Source of the DNA: Coleophoma eucalyptorum
Lineage: Eukaryota > Ascomycota > Leotiomycetes > Helotiales > Dermateaceae
Length of the DNA: 64,000 bases
Reading direction: 5' to 3'
NCBI GenBank assembly: GCA_026120035.1
Contig: JALRME010000036.1
Location: 1 to 64,000 of the forward strand
The notes under the pieces are model-generated. The model was not told the DNA's origin. It searched no databases and saw only the letters and a program-made list of their open reading frames with translations. This document shows positions 1-12,351 of this stretch, one piece after another. A program made the translations under genes and the position numbers. Within the stretch, counting starts at the first letter, position 1. Each line of letters opens with the position of its first letter.

Positions 1-1800
1 AAATAGCGTAGTAAATGGACCAGTAAATGGTACACCACCTGTAGGGGTCTCGACAAGAACAGTTCCCAAAGTTCCAGATGGTCCAGGAGGTATTGTCATC
101 GTAGTAGGAACTGATCCTCCAATACCAATTGTCTGGGTATTATAAGGCCCAGTGAATAACGGTGATAATGTAGGTATAGGAGTGGGAGTCTGAATAAGAA
201 TTGTCCCAATACTAGCCCCAGGACTAGGTGGAATAGTGAAGGTTGTAGGGAAGGGAAATAAACCATTCTGAAATAGTGTAGTAAACGGACCAGTAAATGG
301 CAAACCACCTGTAGGATCTTCAACAAGAACAGTTCCCACAGTTCCAGACGGGCCAGGAGGGATAGTCATTGTAGTAGGTACCGATCCTCCAACAACAGTT
401 GTCTGTGTGGTGTATGGCCCAAGGAACAAAGGTCCAATGGACGGGAATCCAACTGCAGGAGTTTCGATAAGGACAGTTCCAATGCTAGCTCCGAGACTAG
501 GTGGAATAGTGAATGTCGTTAGAGAGGGAACTAGAGCATCCTGGAATAATGTAATAAAAGGACTTGAAAATGGCAAACCACCTGTAGGGCTTTCAACAAG
601 AACAGTGCCTACAGTTCCGGACGGTCCAGGCGGTATAGTCAGAGTGCTAGCGACCAACCCTCCAACACCAATAGTTCGTGTACTATAAGGTCCAGCGAAT
701 AAGGCACCAACTGATGGCAATGCGACTTTTGGAGTTTGGACAAGGACAGTTCCGATGCTAGCACTAGGGCCGGGTGGGATAGTAAGCGTAGTTGGAAAAC
801 CAAGTAAGGCATCTTGAGTTAGTGTTACAAATGGACCTGTAAATGGTAACCCACCTGTAGGGCTCTCAACGAGAACGGTGCCCACGGTTCCAGATGGTCC
901 AGGTGGTATTGTCATCGTAGTAGGAACTGATCCTCCTACACCAATTGTCTGAGTATTGTAAGGACCAGTAAATAACGGTGGTAATATAGGAGTAGGAGTT
1001 TGGATGAGGATTGTTCCAATGCTAGCCCCAGGACCAGGTGGAATGGTAAACGTTGTAGGGAAGGGGAATAAACCATTTTGAAATAGCGTAGTAAATGGAC
1101 CCAAAAATGGTAAGCCACCTGTAGGGTTTTCAACAAGAATAGTACCTACAGTTCCAGATGGTCCAGGTGGTATAGTCAAAGTGCTTGCAACCGAGCCTCC
1201 AATGCCAATTGTTTGAGTGCTATATAGCCCAGTGAATGGGAACCCAGCTGATGGCAATGCGACCTGGGGAGTTTCGATAAGGATAGTTCCGATACTGGCT
1301 CCACGGCCAGGTGGAATAGTAAACGTTGTAGGCAGGGAAATGAAAGCACCCTGGACTGTAGTGATAAAGGGTCCTGAAAATGGCAAACCGCCTGTTGGAC
1401 GTTGAATAAGAACTGTGCCTACAGTTCCAGACGGGCCAGGTGGAATTGTCATAGTGCTAGCGACCAACCCTCCAATAGCAATCGTCTTTGTGGTGTAAGG
1501 CCCTACGAACAAAGGTCCAATGGACGGCAGTCCAACTGCAGGAGTTTCAATAAGGATAGTGCCGACACTAGGTGCAGAAACAGGCGGAATGGTAAATGTC
1601 GTTAGGAAGGGAACCAGAGCATCTTGGGCTAATGTAATAAAGGGGCCTGAAAATGGTAGGCCACCTGTAGGACTCTCTATGAGAACAGTGCCTATAGTTC
1701 CAGATGGTCCAGGCGGTATAGTCAAAGTGCTAGCGACTGATCCTCCAACGCCAATAGTTTGCGTACTATAGGGCCCCGTAAATAAGGATCCAAGTTGTAC
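1..1800 (-). repeat. Dimeric ~270-bp (about 90-aa) coding repeats
   Basis: Seven occurrences of the QTIG landmark at about 121, 391, 664, 937, 1201, 1474 and 1747 give spacings of 264-273 bp, twice the period of the upstream array. Each dimer adds a diverged half-unit (landmarks NGLFPFPTTF and PSPGASIGTILIQTPT) between canonical halves. The array continues past the left edge. Confidence 0.8.
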
Positions 1801-4800
1801 CAATGCAGCGGTTGGTAGTTGGATGAGTATAGTTCCAATGCTGGCTCCAGTACCAGGTGGGAGAGTAACGGTTGTAGGCACAACTCCACCAATTCCAATT
1901 GTCTGAGTAGTGTAAGGGCCAGTAAAAGGGGCCCCTCCAGTTGGTGACTGAACTAAAATTGTTCCTATGCTACTACCAGGGCCAGGTGGGAGAGTAATTG
2001 TTGTAGGAATAGATCCTCCAATTCCAATGGTTTGAATATTATAGGGTCCCGTGAAAACTGGTGGTATCGTAATAGTCGGGGTCTCAATGATAATGGTTCC
2101 AATACTACCTCCAGGGCCAGGTGGAAGAGTTATAGTTGTAGGCACAGATCCAGCAAAGCCAATGGTCTGGATATTGTAAGGACCTGTAAATGGACCTCCT
2201 CCGGTTGGAGATTCAACTATGACTGTTCCTATATTGCCACCAGGTCCAGGTGGGAGAGTAACTGTTGTAGGAATAGATCCTCCAATTCCAATCGTTTGAG
2301 TAGAATATAGGCCTGTAAATGCGCCACCTGGAGCTGTAGGACTCTGAACAACAATAGTGCCAATACTACCACCAGGCCCAGGTGGGAGAGTAATGGTCGT
2401 AGGGATAGATCCGCCAATTCCAATTGTCTGGGTAGTGTAAGAACCCACAAAAGGAACCCCTCCGGTTGGTGACTCGACTAAAATCGTGCCTATACTACCG
2501 CCAGGGCCAGGTGGGAGAGTAACTGTAGTAGGAATAGACCCACCAATTCCAATTGTCTGAATGTTAAAGGGACCCGAAAAGACCTCTGGTGCTGTAGCTG
2601 TAGGGGTTTGGACAATGATGGTGCCAATGCTTCCACCAGGGCCTGGTGGTAAAGTCACCGTTGTCGGCACAGATCCACCAATTCCAATCGTCTGTACATT
2701 GTAGGGACCTGTAAAGGGAACACCACCTGTTGGAGTTTCAATGATGATTGTTCCTACACTACCACCAGGCCCGGGTGGAAGAGTAACCGTGGTAGGAATA
2801 GAGCCACCAATTCCAATTGTCTGGATATTATAGGGACCTGTAAAGATTGCCGGCACCGTGACCGTCGGGGTCTCAATCAGAATAGTACCAATACTACCAC
2901 CAGGGGAAGGTGGGAGAGTAACAGTCGTAGGGAAAGATCCGCCAATTCCAATTGTCTGGGTAGTATAAGGACCCGTAAAAGGTGCCCCTCCGGTTGGTAC
3001 CTCGACTAAAATCGTGCCTATGCTACCGCCAGGGCCAGGTGGGAGAGTAATTGTTGTGGGGATGGAGCCACCAATCCCAATAGTTTGGATATTGTATGGA
3101 CCAGTAAAGATTGTAGGTGCTGGAGCTGTAGGACTTTGGACAATAATAGTGCCAATGCTTTCACCAGGGCCTGGTGGGAGAGTAACTGTCGTAGGCACAG
3201 ATCCACCAATTCCAATTGTCTGGATGCTATAGGGACCTGTAAAAGGATTTCCGCCAGTAGGTGACTCGACTATGACTGATCCAACGCTTCCACCAGGCCC
3301 AGGTGGAAGTGTAACTGTTGTAGGAATAGATCCTCCAATTCCAATTGTCTGAGTGGAATATGGTCCTGTAAAAGGACCTGCTGGACCTGTAGGACTCTGA
3401 ACAATAATAGTGCCAATGCTGCCGCCAGGGCCAGGCGGCAATGTCACTGTAGTAGGCACAGATCCACCGATTCCAATTGTCTGCGTGCTGTAGGGACCTA
3501 TAAATGGAGCACCTCCAGTGGCAGGCTCTACTATAATTGTTCCAACGCTACCGCCAGGACCAGGGGGCAAGGTCTCGGTCGTAGCTACTGATCCACCAAT
3601 TCCATTGGTCTGAGTAACATATGGGCCTGTAAAAGTGCCACCCGGGAGTACCGGAGCTGTTGGGCTCTGAACAATAATAGTGCCAATACTTTGGCCGGGG
3701 CCCGGCGGGAGAGTCACTGTTGTAGGAGTAGATCCACCAATGCCTATTGTCTGGACATTGTAAGGACCTGTAAATGGAGCTCCTCCCGTCGGAGACTCGA
3801 CGATAACTGTTCCAATACTGCCACCAGGCCCAGGTGGAAGTGTAACTGTTGTAGGAATAGATCCTCCAATTCCAATTGTCTGAGTGGAATATGGTCCTGT
3901 AAAAGGACCTGCTGGACCTGTAGGGCTCTGAACAATAATAGTGCCAATGCTGCCGCCAGGGCCAGGTGGCAATGTCACTGTAGTAGGCACAGATCCACCA
4001 ATTCCAATTGTCTGGATGTTGTAAGGGCCTGTAAATGGAGCTCCTCCTGTAGGTGACTCGACGATAACTGTTCCAATACTGCCACCAGGCCCAGGTGGAA
4101 GTGTGACCGTTGTAGGAACAGATCCTCCAATTCCAATTGTCTGAGTGGAATATGGTCCTGTAAAAGGACCTGCTGGACCTGTAGGACTCTGAACAATAAT
4201 AGTGCCAATGCTGCCGCCAGGGCCAGGCGGCAATGTCACTGTTGTAGGCACAGATCCACCAATTCCGATCGTCTGTGTGTTGTAAGGGCCTGTAAATGGA
4301 GCTCCTCCTGTAGGTGACTCGACTATGACTGATCCAACACTCCCACCAGGCCCAGGTGGAAGTGTAACCGTTGTAGGAACAGATCCTCCAATTCCAATTG
4401 TCTGAGTGGAATATGGTCCTGTAAAAGGACCTGCTGGACCTGTAGGACTCTGAACAATAATAGTGCCAATGCTGCCGCCAGGGCCAGGCGGCAATGTCAC
4501 TGTAGTAGGCATAGATCCACCAATTCCAATTGTCTGTGTGTTGTAGGGACCTGTAAATGGAGTTCCTCCTGTAGGAGATTCCACGAAAACCGTCCCTGTA
4601 CTGCCACCAGGGCCAGGTGGGACAGTAACTGTCGTAGGGATAGATCCTCCAACTCCAATAGTTTGGGTGGAATATGGTCCTATAAAGACACCAGTAGGTG
4701 GGGCTGTAGGACTCTCAACAATGATAGTGCCAATGCTGCCGCCAGGGCCAGGCGGCAATGTCACTGTAGTAGGCACAGATCCACCAATTCCAATTGTCTG

Positions 4801-6921
4801 TGTGTTGTAGGGACCTGTGAATGGAGTTCCTCCTGTGGGAGATTCCACGAAAACCGTCCCTGTACTGCCACCAGGGCCAGGTGGGACAGTAACTGTCGTA
4901 GAAATAGATCCTCCAACTCCAATAGTTTGGGTAGAATATGGGCCTGTAAACACACCAGTAGGTGGCCCTGGGGCTGTAGGACTCTCAACAATGATAGTGC
5001 CAATGCTGCCGCCAGGGCCAGGTGGCAATGTTACTGTAGTAGGTACAGATCCACCAATTCCAATTGTCTGCGTGCTGTAGGGACCTGTAAATGGCGTTCC
5101 TCCTGTGGGAGATTCCACAATAACTGATCCAACGCTGCCACCAGGGCCAGGTGGGAGAGTAACTGTCGTAGGGATGGATCCACCAATTCCAATTGTTTGG
5201 GTAGAATATGGGCCAGTAAACACTGGTGGTATTATAACTAACGTAGGAGTTTCGACAATGATAGTTCCAATGCTACCACCAGGACCCGGTGGTAGAGTCA
5301 CTGTAGTTGGTGTAGATCCACCAATTCTAATCGTTTGGGTACTGTAAGGACCTGTAAATGGAGCTCCTCCTGTAGGTGACTCCACTATGACAGTTCCAAC
5401 GCCGCCACCAGGGCCAGGCGGAAGGGTAACCGTTGTGGAGATAGAGCCTCCAACCCCCAGTGTTTGGGTGGTATACGGGCCTGTAAATATTGAAGGCAGA
5501 GAGATGCCAAAGGTAGGGGTTTCCACAATAACTGTCCCAATACTTCCGCCGGGACCAGGAGGAATGGTTACCGTAGTGGGTACAGAACCTCCATAGCCAA
5601 TTGTCTGGGGGGAAAATGGTCCCGTGAATACAGAACCTCCAGTAGGGTTTTCAATAATGACAGTTCCAATGCTTCCTCCTGCGCCTGGTGGTAGTGTGAC
5701 TGATGTTGCTTGTGAACCACCTACAGGGATGGTCAGAGTGGTAAATGGTCCAGTAAAAACAGAACCAGTGTTAGTGGCTTGTGGAAAGAAACTGTTCGTA
5801 GGTATTCCATTAATAAGGATGAATGGAGGCAGAGTAACGGTAATAGGAAGGACGCCAGCTACGGGGTTGGTCGTGGTAATATAATTGCCGTTGAAGGCTA
5901 AGCCACCCGTTGGAAGTTGCCTAAGAATAGTACCTGAGAGTGCGCCCGAGCTTGGTAGAAGAGTAACCGTAACGGTGGAAATACCAGCAATGTAAACACT
6001 CTGGGTTGTATAAGGACCTATGAAAGGCAATCCACCAGTAGGCGTCTCAATGATTATCTCTCCGGGAATGACCATAGAGATTGGTCCCAGGCCAGGACAG
6101 GTTTGAGCTGACTGGAAAATGAGGGAAATTGGTGTGCAATCAGTGGGTAGGGTACCGTTGAAGAATGCATAGATATTACCGAGAAGGTCCTGACAAAAGA
6201 CTGCTTTCCCAGAGCCAAAGGCTGGATTAGTCCAGGTTAATTCTCCACTCAATATAGAGAACTCGGTCGAGATGGCGTCTACTGTATTACCGCCTTTCAG
6301 TAGAACAGAGGTTTGGCCAACTGGAATTGAGACAATGTTACCGAAACGATCAAAAAGCTGTCTATTTCGGATCTGGTAGTAAACCGCACTGGCACATCCT
6401 GCTACCAAACTACCAACATCGGTCAAAAAGCCAATGGTGCCAAACTGACGTTTGGCACCGCCTAGAGGAAGAACAGCTAGGATGAATATTTCGTCGTCCG
6501 ATGATGGCTGGGAGTACCCGGTTGTCGTGGTAGAAATGCCATTTGATGTCTGAGTCACAGTTTGGATTCTGATATGAATAGTATTAGCCCGGATTTAAAA
6601 GTCTACTGGAAAACCTTACAGAGTGGTTGTAGAGACAGTTGTGACCGTCGCAGTCAAAGCCATGCTCACGTATGTTGGTGCATTAGTGATATTTATAGTC
6701 ACACCTCCATTGATGTTGATGATCGTGTTCGCCGTGCAATACGTGTTGATATTGACTGGAGAGTATATTATAGTGGTTCCAATATTTACTGTAATCTCTG
6801 GTCCGCCAGCAGCACAGGCATCTCTTTCAGGTAATTCGATCGCGTGTCGAGGCTTCGCAGTAAAGGCAGACGCTTCTTGTTGCAGCCCAAAAAGGGTGCA
6901 AAGTAAAGCTAAAGACCGCAT
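1..6921 (-). CDS. Giant secreted repeat protein, adhesin-like, 3' end outside window
   Basis: Model: complement(join(<1..6568,6620..6921)), about 2,290 codons with no stop before the left edge. The start at 6921 begins a signal peptide (MRSLALLCTLFGLQQEASA). A 51-nt intron (6569-6619; donor GTAAGG, branch GCTAATAC, acceptor TATCAG) removes the only in-frame stop near the start and keeps the frame. Residues about 128-265 form a cysteine-containing globular region (CASAVYYQIRNRQLF, AVFCQDLLGNIYAFF, DCTPISL) that resembles the N-terminal domain of fungal adhesin-like proteins; I believe this is DUF7908, name tentative. From about residue 400 on, the protein is tandem copies of a 44-residue Thr/Pro/Gly unit with the landmarks FTGPY, QTIGIGG, TTVTLPPGPGG and SIGTVIVESPTGG. 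No catalytic motif is seen. By design it should be an extracellular, probably wall-attached, stalk. The C-terminal anchor (GPI or other) cannot be seen. Function inferred, not shown. Confidence 0.85.
1800..5760 (-). repeat. Tandem array of ~132-bp (44-aa) coding repeats
   Basis: Roughly thirty consecutive in-frame units spaced about 126-135 bp, always a multiple of three. Each unit holds the plus-strand landmark ccaattccaattgtctg (QTIGIGG on the minus strand) and a GPGG block. Unit-to-unit length differences fall in the linker before FTGPY, for example GGAP, GPAGP or VIIPP. All units stay in one frame. Confidence 0.9.
3280..4545 (-). repeat. Homogenised two-unit higher-order repeat inside the array
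   Basis: Two unit types alternate: one with linker SPTGGAP and one with linker SPTGPAGP. The pair recurs as a near-identical block. The plus-strand landmark aaaaggacctgctggacctg starts at 3370, 3901, 4162 and 4423, giving spacings of 531, 261 and 261 bp. A second near-identical pair of about 265 bp lies at about 4530-5060. This indicates recent unequal exchange or gene conversion. Confidence 0.75.
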
Positions 6922-9900
6922 CGCAACAACAGCCTAGATACACAATAGATCATGAGTGTGAGAAAAGTAACTTCTATATATGGAAGAACAGTACCAGAGG
7001 CAGCGAGCCAAAGAAGTTTATGAGATACGTTTGAGTTTCTAAGGGAGAGGCATAATTCCAGTGGCCTATATCTATACTCACTAGAACACCTGAACCGCGA
7101 CCTTGGGAAATTGGAAACAGACTAAGCCTGCCTGAAGAACATACGCTTTCCTCGTCTGCATCGCAGACATACCGTCCACAGCCGCTTGCGGCTCCCTCCC
7201 ATTAGAGTATGGCCAATCAAATCCCATTGGCTTCGACTCTCCACAGAAGAAGCGTGTTTCTTGCGGAAACGCGATTTGGGCCGCACGCCATGATCTCGCT
7301 TACGAAATAAACTCCTCCCTGCACATATTATGTTTGCAGAAATAAAGACATCAAGTTAAGCGAGTAATGCGTCATGAGGTGAGTGGCAAGGCAAAGAACA
7401 TCTGCAAACCAAGGCATATAGTGTGATGGTCTTCCGGTAAACATCCTGGCCGGAAAGGCTAGTGAATTGTGTGATAGACGATAACAGCTCTGTTGAGACG
7501 CTGATCAGCTATATCTGAAGTAAGGGGTGCACCACCGCAGCTCTTGCAGATCTTGTAGTTGACAGTGGTAGCTTCCAGAGTACCCTTATTGAGTCCCAAT
7601 AGCTACCAAGCGAGCCTTCGAACACGACCTTAATTGTGCTTGACCACTGGGTCGTCACTTCACCGTCCAAGTAATGAATAGGACGTTGGCACTGAACTGG
7701 GAGGCTGATGCCCAGTTTCTGCTGTATCTATCAGTACCAGTAGACATGCATATCTAGGAATGAAACACTAAACGGCATACTCCGTTCTACACGAGAGCAG
7801 GCGGGGTTTCTCAGCCACAATTCAAGTCTGCTCGATGAACAGCAATACAATCACGGATGATAACTCTAAATTTGAGGATCGAAAAGTGACAATTGAAACG
7901 GTGTCAGCCACTGAAAGCTGAATTTGGAGTGCCTGGAAGAAGAAAGACTGTCAAGATACTCTCACTCTATCACACATCTACGAGATAACAAGGAAGCGAA
8001 ATTGAGAGAGTTGTCTGACAGGTCTAGATGGTGGTATTGGCGCTAGCCATGATGATAGATGGACGATACTCCTAGGCTCGCTTTTTGCTTTATGGGTACA
8101 ACTTCGCAGTAGAACTTCTACAAGAGCACTGCTAAGTGTCCGACAACCGCGCGGTAGATTTTGGACCAAAAATCTTTATATGAAGCATGGCTTCGAATGG
8201 AAGATGCCAATCGAGGGGGTTGATCCGTAGATCATAGCACACCTACCGCAAGGTAGTCAGTGCACATCCTCAAAGTCCATCTCGAACTAAGGTACCATCC
8301 AGGAAGTCTAAGCTTCCGCGGGGGACCTGAACATTCCTCCCAAAGAAAGTTTGCCTATGGAGAATAAGCTAATGATCTAGACGCAAGTCGATACATGTTA
8401 CCTAATCAGTAACTGAATTCAGCAGCCAATTCCGCAGAGAGCACTTACAGTACAGCAGAAATCCGTTTTGGGATCCCCGAATGTCCAACTCGCCACCGAC
8501 GTAGATGGAGCTGGGGAAGATGGTCTAAAAAGCCACGCAGAACTCATCCTGGCGAACCCAACACGCGAGGATTTTTCTTGCGGAGGTGGAGGGCGGTAAA
8601 TATCAACTAAAGCGTCACGAGGACCCATGCAAGCGTCACGAGGACTCAAGTGTGGTGACAATGGAGAAGTGGATGCCTATTCACCGCCCAGGATGAGGAC
8701 GGGTTAAGACGAAGCAGCGTCGCCGCAAGCAGACGTGGCATAGTGATGGAGTTGTACATGGGGATGTAGAGGGAAGAATATTCTGAAGCCGAGGCCCACA
8801 GCGTCTGAGTCGAAATCAGGCGTGGAAAGGCGATGCAAAGCAAGGCGATGCGCGACATTTCTTTTGTTTGCTTTCTGCTAAATGCTGAAGAATGATGGAG
8901 ATTGGGATGGCCGAAAAATGAGATCGTGGCGCGCAAGAAGAGCCTCGGCTCCACAGAGCTCAGATCGCGTCTGCAAGACGCGTTAAGCTTAACACCACCA
9001 AAACGTCAACACTAGACACCAACATACCAGACGCGTCAAAGAGGTACATAATACCAACTCTGTCGCGTCGAACCCGGTCCTGTCCAGCTCGCTAACAGAA
9101 ATATACGAGGTCATCTCTGTACATCGTCATCTTCTGAAGAATCAACACTATCCATTGGGTGCGCTCTTTGCAGTGATGCGATGCTATACCCTGGCGCGCG
9201 CTCTGTAATACAAGCTACGCCTTGCCGGATGAAGTTGGAACTTGCCGCCGTCCACTGTTTGTGTCTTCATTTCCATGGACCCCATCGAGTGCCGGTGACC
9301 TATCTCCTCTGGCAGATCCGATGTTCATCCACCCAGCTACAAGGCTGCGGCACTCGTTCATTGCAAAGTATAACTTTTCATATTGTAGTCTAGTGCAATG
9401 AGACATTGTCTTGACTTCTGTTGACCACACAAGCAGAAGCAGTGGACATGCCGAGATCCCCAGATAGTACTGACAGCTCTGTTATAACCTACACATTGTT
9501 CCAATATTAAAACTTTGCCGCATTCTTACACTCTTCGCGTGTACTCTAGCTGGCATTAGTGCAGCCTTGCCTGTCGGGCATGAAATTCACGAAGCCGCTC
9601 TAGAGCGATACATGATGCCCTGGAGCTCTAAATTTCAGTAAGAGTCACTCACGGGGATCGCAACTACAACAATTCAACCAGTGAGTATGGGGCCCCTTCC
9701 ATTAGAAGCACCTGTTCTAAGTCTTGTCTAGTCTCGCCGTACTAACCTGGGACTGATACTGCAGATCCGGTCTTCCCACGCGACCTTACGAGGTTATAGT
9801 ACGAACCTGCCTATCTTCACGAAACCAACATTCTATCGATCCCTTCGGCTTGAAAGCTGAGTAACGTAGATCCTGCGCGATGCGAGCCGACAAGTATAGA

Positions 9901-11334
9901 TGTAGGTTATGGACCAAGCAACATTCTGTGCTCCGAGACCAATGAATTTCAAGTCAATAGTACGGAACGTTAGGTAATTTGTTTGCGAATGGTGTCACAG
10001 TACAACCGGCTTCAGTGCTTTGAGCTGATTGCGAGCAATTTCCCATCAAGCTGTGCCCAGATCTTCCACGTCTCAATATGGATCTGACCACTGCTATGAA
10101 AAATGGCTATGAAGAACGAAATCATGAAATATTGTCTGGTGATCAAGAAGCATGAGATGTAACACAAGCATATCCTGCAGTGAATGTTCAATCCAATATT
10201 TCTCTTCCATCTTTGCTGGCTATTCTCTTTCGTTGTCGCTCTTTCACACGCAATTTACCTAGAAAATAGCTTGAAATAAACTCATTGTCCATAATTGATC
10301 TTGGCCTGTGAACTACAACTACCGGTTTCTGAGTTTAATTGTCTCTACGACTAAGCTCCTACCATGCATGGCCTTTCAAACAATCCCTCCACACCCTTAA
10401 CTCAAATAGTTGCTGCTTTGGCTGTCGTATTTTAGTCGCATTAAGAGTAGTAATGGCCAATGGGTTCGAAAAATTGATCTGTAGCAAACACCCTAATGTA
10501 AGCATAGCTCTCCCAGCACCAGTCTTCAATCAAGATTAAAATTTACATATATCAAGAAGAGAATTCGCTGTTCCGTTCTTGTAGCTTCGTCGCCTGAATG
10601 GAAGGGTGGGGCGATGTGGGGTGCGAATAGTCAATTCATTATATTAAGAAATCAGACTGGCAGCTCAGCTAAGGGTCTCAGAAAAACATGAAGTAAATTC
10701 CATACCTTTTCGGTATCAGTGGAGAAAATATTTGGTTGCTAAATAGAGGCGTGACCAAAAAGCATAAATGGAGGAATCGGAACCCAAACTTTGAAGAGAA
10801 AAAGGAAAATGAGCAGGAGAAGAAATTGAACGGCCAGCTGGTGCGTAAGTAAAATGTAGAAGTCTTAATTTCGGTGGTAAATTGAGTATTTTGGAGCAAG
10901 AGCTAATCTACATGCTCGCAAGCCGTAGGGAAAAGGGGGGTATCACAAAACATGTGTTAAAATTCAGTTTCAAAATACCTTTGTTGGCGCTGATGCTATT
11001 ACCAACTACCCTGGGTATGTGACTCCAAAAGATGAAGGTTACGCGTACATGGCTACAAAAGGTTATAAATGTTGACCTGAGTTTACGTCCTCTCTTAGTC
11101 CAAGTGTTTTCGCACCAACCGCTCCTTTTTCGCTCCAGGGTTCTAAATATAGGCAACTTTGGCATTGTTGAATACAACATCGAATAGATATGAATTAAAT
11201 TTTGCTTCAGGTGGTCTTCTATATTGGTTATGAAGAGTCTAAATTGATCTATTCCTGAATGTGAAGTACACAAGATAATTTGCTTGAAGGATACTAGCCT
11301 CAGATGTTCCCATTCTCTCTATATCTGCAACACG
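6922..11334. other. 4.4-kb stretch without a recognisable gene
   Basis: Both strands were read. Only short open frames with no family resemblance are present; the longest is 121 codons at 10908-11273 on the minus strand. The first few hundred bases are presumably the promoter of the repeat protein. There is one small direct repeat at 8610-8645. No tRNA, transposase or reverse-transcriptase motif was seen. It is long for an intergenic space in this window. Confidence 0.6.
8610..8645. repeat. Short direct repeat, 15 bp, two copies
   Basis: The 15-mer aagcgtcacgaggac occurs at 8610-8624 and again at 8631-8645, a 21-bp period. No gene context explains it. It may be chance or a duplicated binding site. 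Confidence 0.6.
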
Positions 11335-12351
11335 CTATTCCCTCCATAACCAGCGCTCAAAGCTCTCTGGGTCCGTATCCTTAGGAATCTGCTTTAAACT
11401 CGCCGCCCACTTCTTTGTCGCACCAAAGCTATCGTGTGTTGCGGGTTTCCTAGCAAACGGCATGATTTCCAAAGCATCCAAACTATCCGGTCCTTCAGCG
11501 AGTACTTTCAATGCTCGATACCGGTTAGCGAAAGATTTAGCACGGGCTTGGTCAGAATGCAGGACGCAAATCTGGAAAGCATCGTAGTAAAGGCGAGGCA
11601 GCCGCGTATCAGCGATACCTTCTTCTTGGTAGATTTGCAGCAGCGTTTTGCAGTCCGCCAGCGCCAATTCAGGCGTCATATGCACCCGCTTTGCATCTCC
11701 GATAAGAGAATCAAGCTCAGCGGCTTTTTGGAGTCGTGCATCGCTTGCTGCAAGTTCCTCTGCTGGTAGAGAACAAGCATCGCAAGTACAGTCGAACCGG
11801 AAGTGCTCTTTTAGATCTGCGCGGCGTTGTGATGAGGTTCCTCCGTTGTGGTAAGAGAGTGTGATTTCTTCTCCAATCTGGATAGATCGAACAGCATAGA
11901 CAGTTTCCTTCTTAGCAACTGGATTCCATGCTTGTTGAGCGTTCGGTCGACAGCTGTGATTGATGCGAGCGATCGCCAAGAAAATGGCCCCAATACCAGA
12001 TGTGGGGCCAAGAGGATACGCGTTAGAGCGAACGATATTTGAGATTGGTGAACCTTCACCTGGGTAGTTATTATGAAGGGAAAAGAAGGCAAGCTGTAAA
12101 TCCTTGGATAGAGCCTGTACATCCTTCGCAAGATCGCTCTCAGTTGTATCTATGGAAGTAATATTTTCGGTGGTAAAGAGCGGCGATTCAGACAGGATGC
12201 ACGTGCCTGGTGCTATAGTTTGGCTGGCAACCAAACCCTTGCCTTTACCGGGGATATCTTGGATCGTGAAGAGTCCAGTATCAAGATGCAAAATCTCGGT
12301 ATTCGTAGACTCAGGGTCGTTGTTGTGTTGGTGTTGTCTTTGTGAAGCCAT
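11335..12351 (-). CDS. SET-domain protein (SMYD-like, no MYND finger)
   Basis: Single-exon 338-residue protein, a predicted protein-lysine methyltransferase of the SET superfamily. The SET hallmarks are visible: an N-terminal segment LFTIQDIPGKGKGLVAS (residues about 27-43), NHSCRPN at 131-137 (the pseudoknot that binds S-adenosylmethionine), GEEITLSYHN at 160-169, and a post-SET cysteine cluster CTCDAC at 188-193 that would bind zinc. No MYND zinc finger interrupts the domain, unlike animal SMYD proteins. This short SET layout is common in ascomycetes and its substrates are mostly unknown. The helical C-terminal third looks TPR-like. The ATG at 12351 fits the usual N-terminal length. Substrate not predictable from sequence. 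Confidence 0.85.
   Translation of the reverse strand: MASQRQHQHNNDPESTNTEILHLDTGLFTIQDIPGKGKGLVASQTIAPGTCILSESPLFTTENITSIDTTESDLAKDVQALSKDLQLAFFSLHNNYPGEGSPISNIVRSNAYPLGPTSGIGAIFLAIARINHSCRPNAQQAWNPVAKKETVYAVRSIQIGEEITLSYHNGGTSSQRRADLKEHFRFDCTCDACSLPAEELAASDARLQKAAELDSLIGDAKRVHMTPELALADCKTLLQIYQEEGIADTRLPRLYYDAFQICVLHSDQARAKSFANRYRALKVLAEGPDSLDALEIMPFARKPATHDSFGATKKWAASLKQIPKDTDPESFERWLWRE

Noticed and set aside
1..5760. CRISPR-like regular repeats
   Set aside because: Units are contiguous, protein-coding and variable, without spacers. The genome is eukaryotic.
407..5884. Many Gly/Pro-rich open frames on both strands in the repeat region
   Set aside because: They are shadow frames of the tandem coding repeats. 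They share its period, have no signal peptide, and only the minus-strand frame is open throughout.
6616..6921. A separate 101-codon secreted protein ending at 6616
   Set aside because: The stop lies inside a good 51-nt intron, and the same frame continues directly into the repeat protein.
10908..11273. 121-codon minus-strand open frame
   Set aside because: No family resemblance, no domain or signal peptide, and its composition looks like translated AT-rich non-coding DNA.
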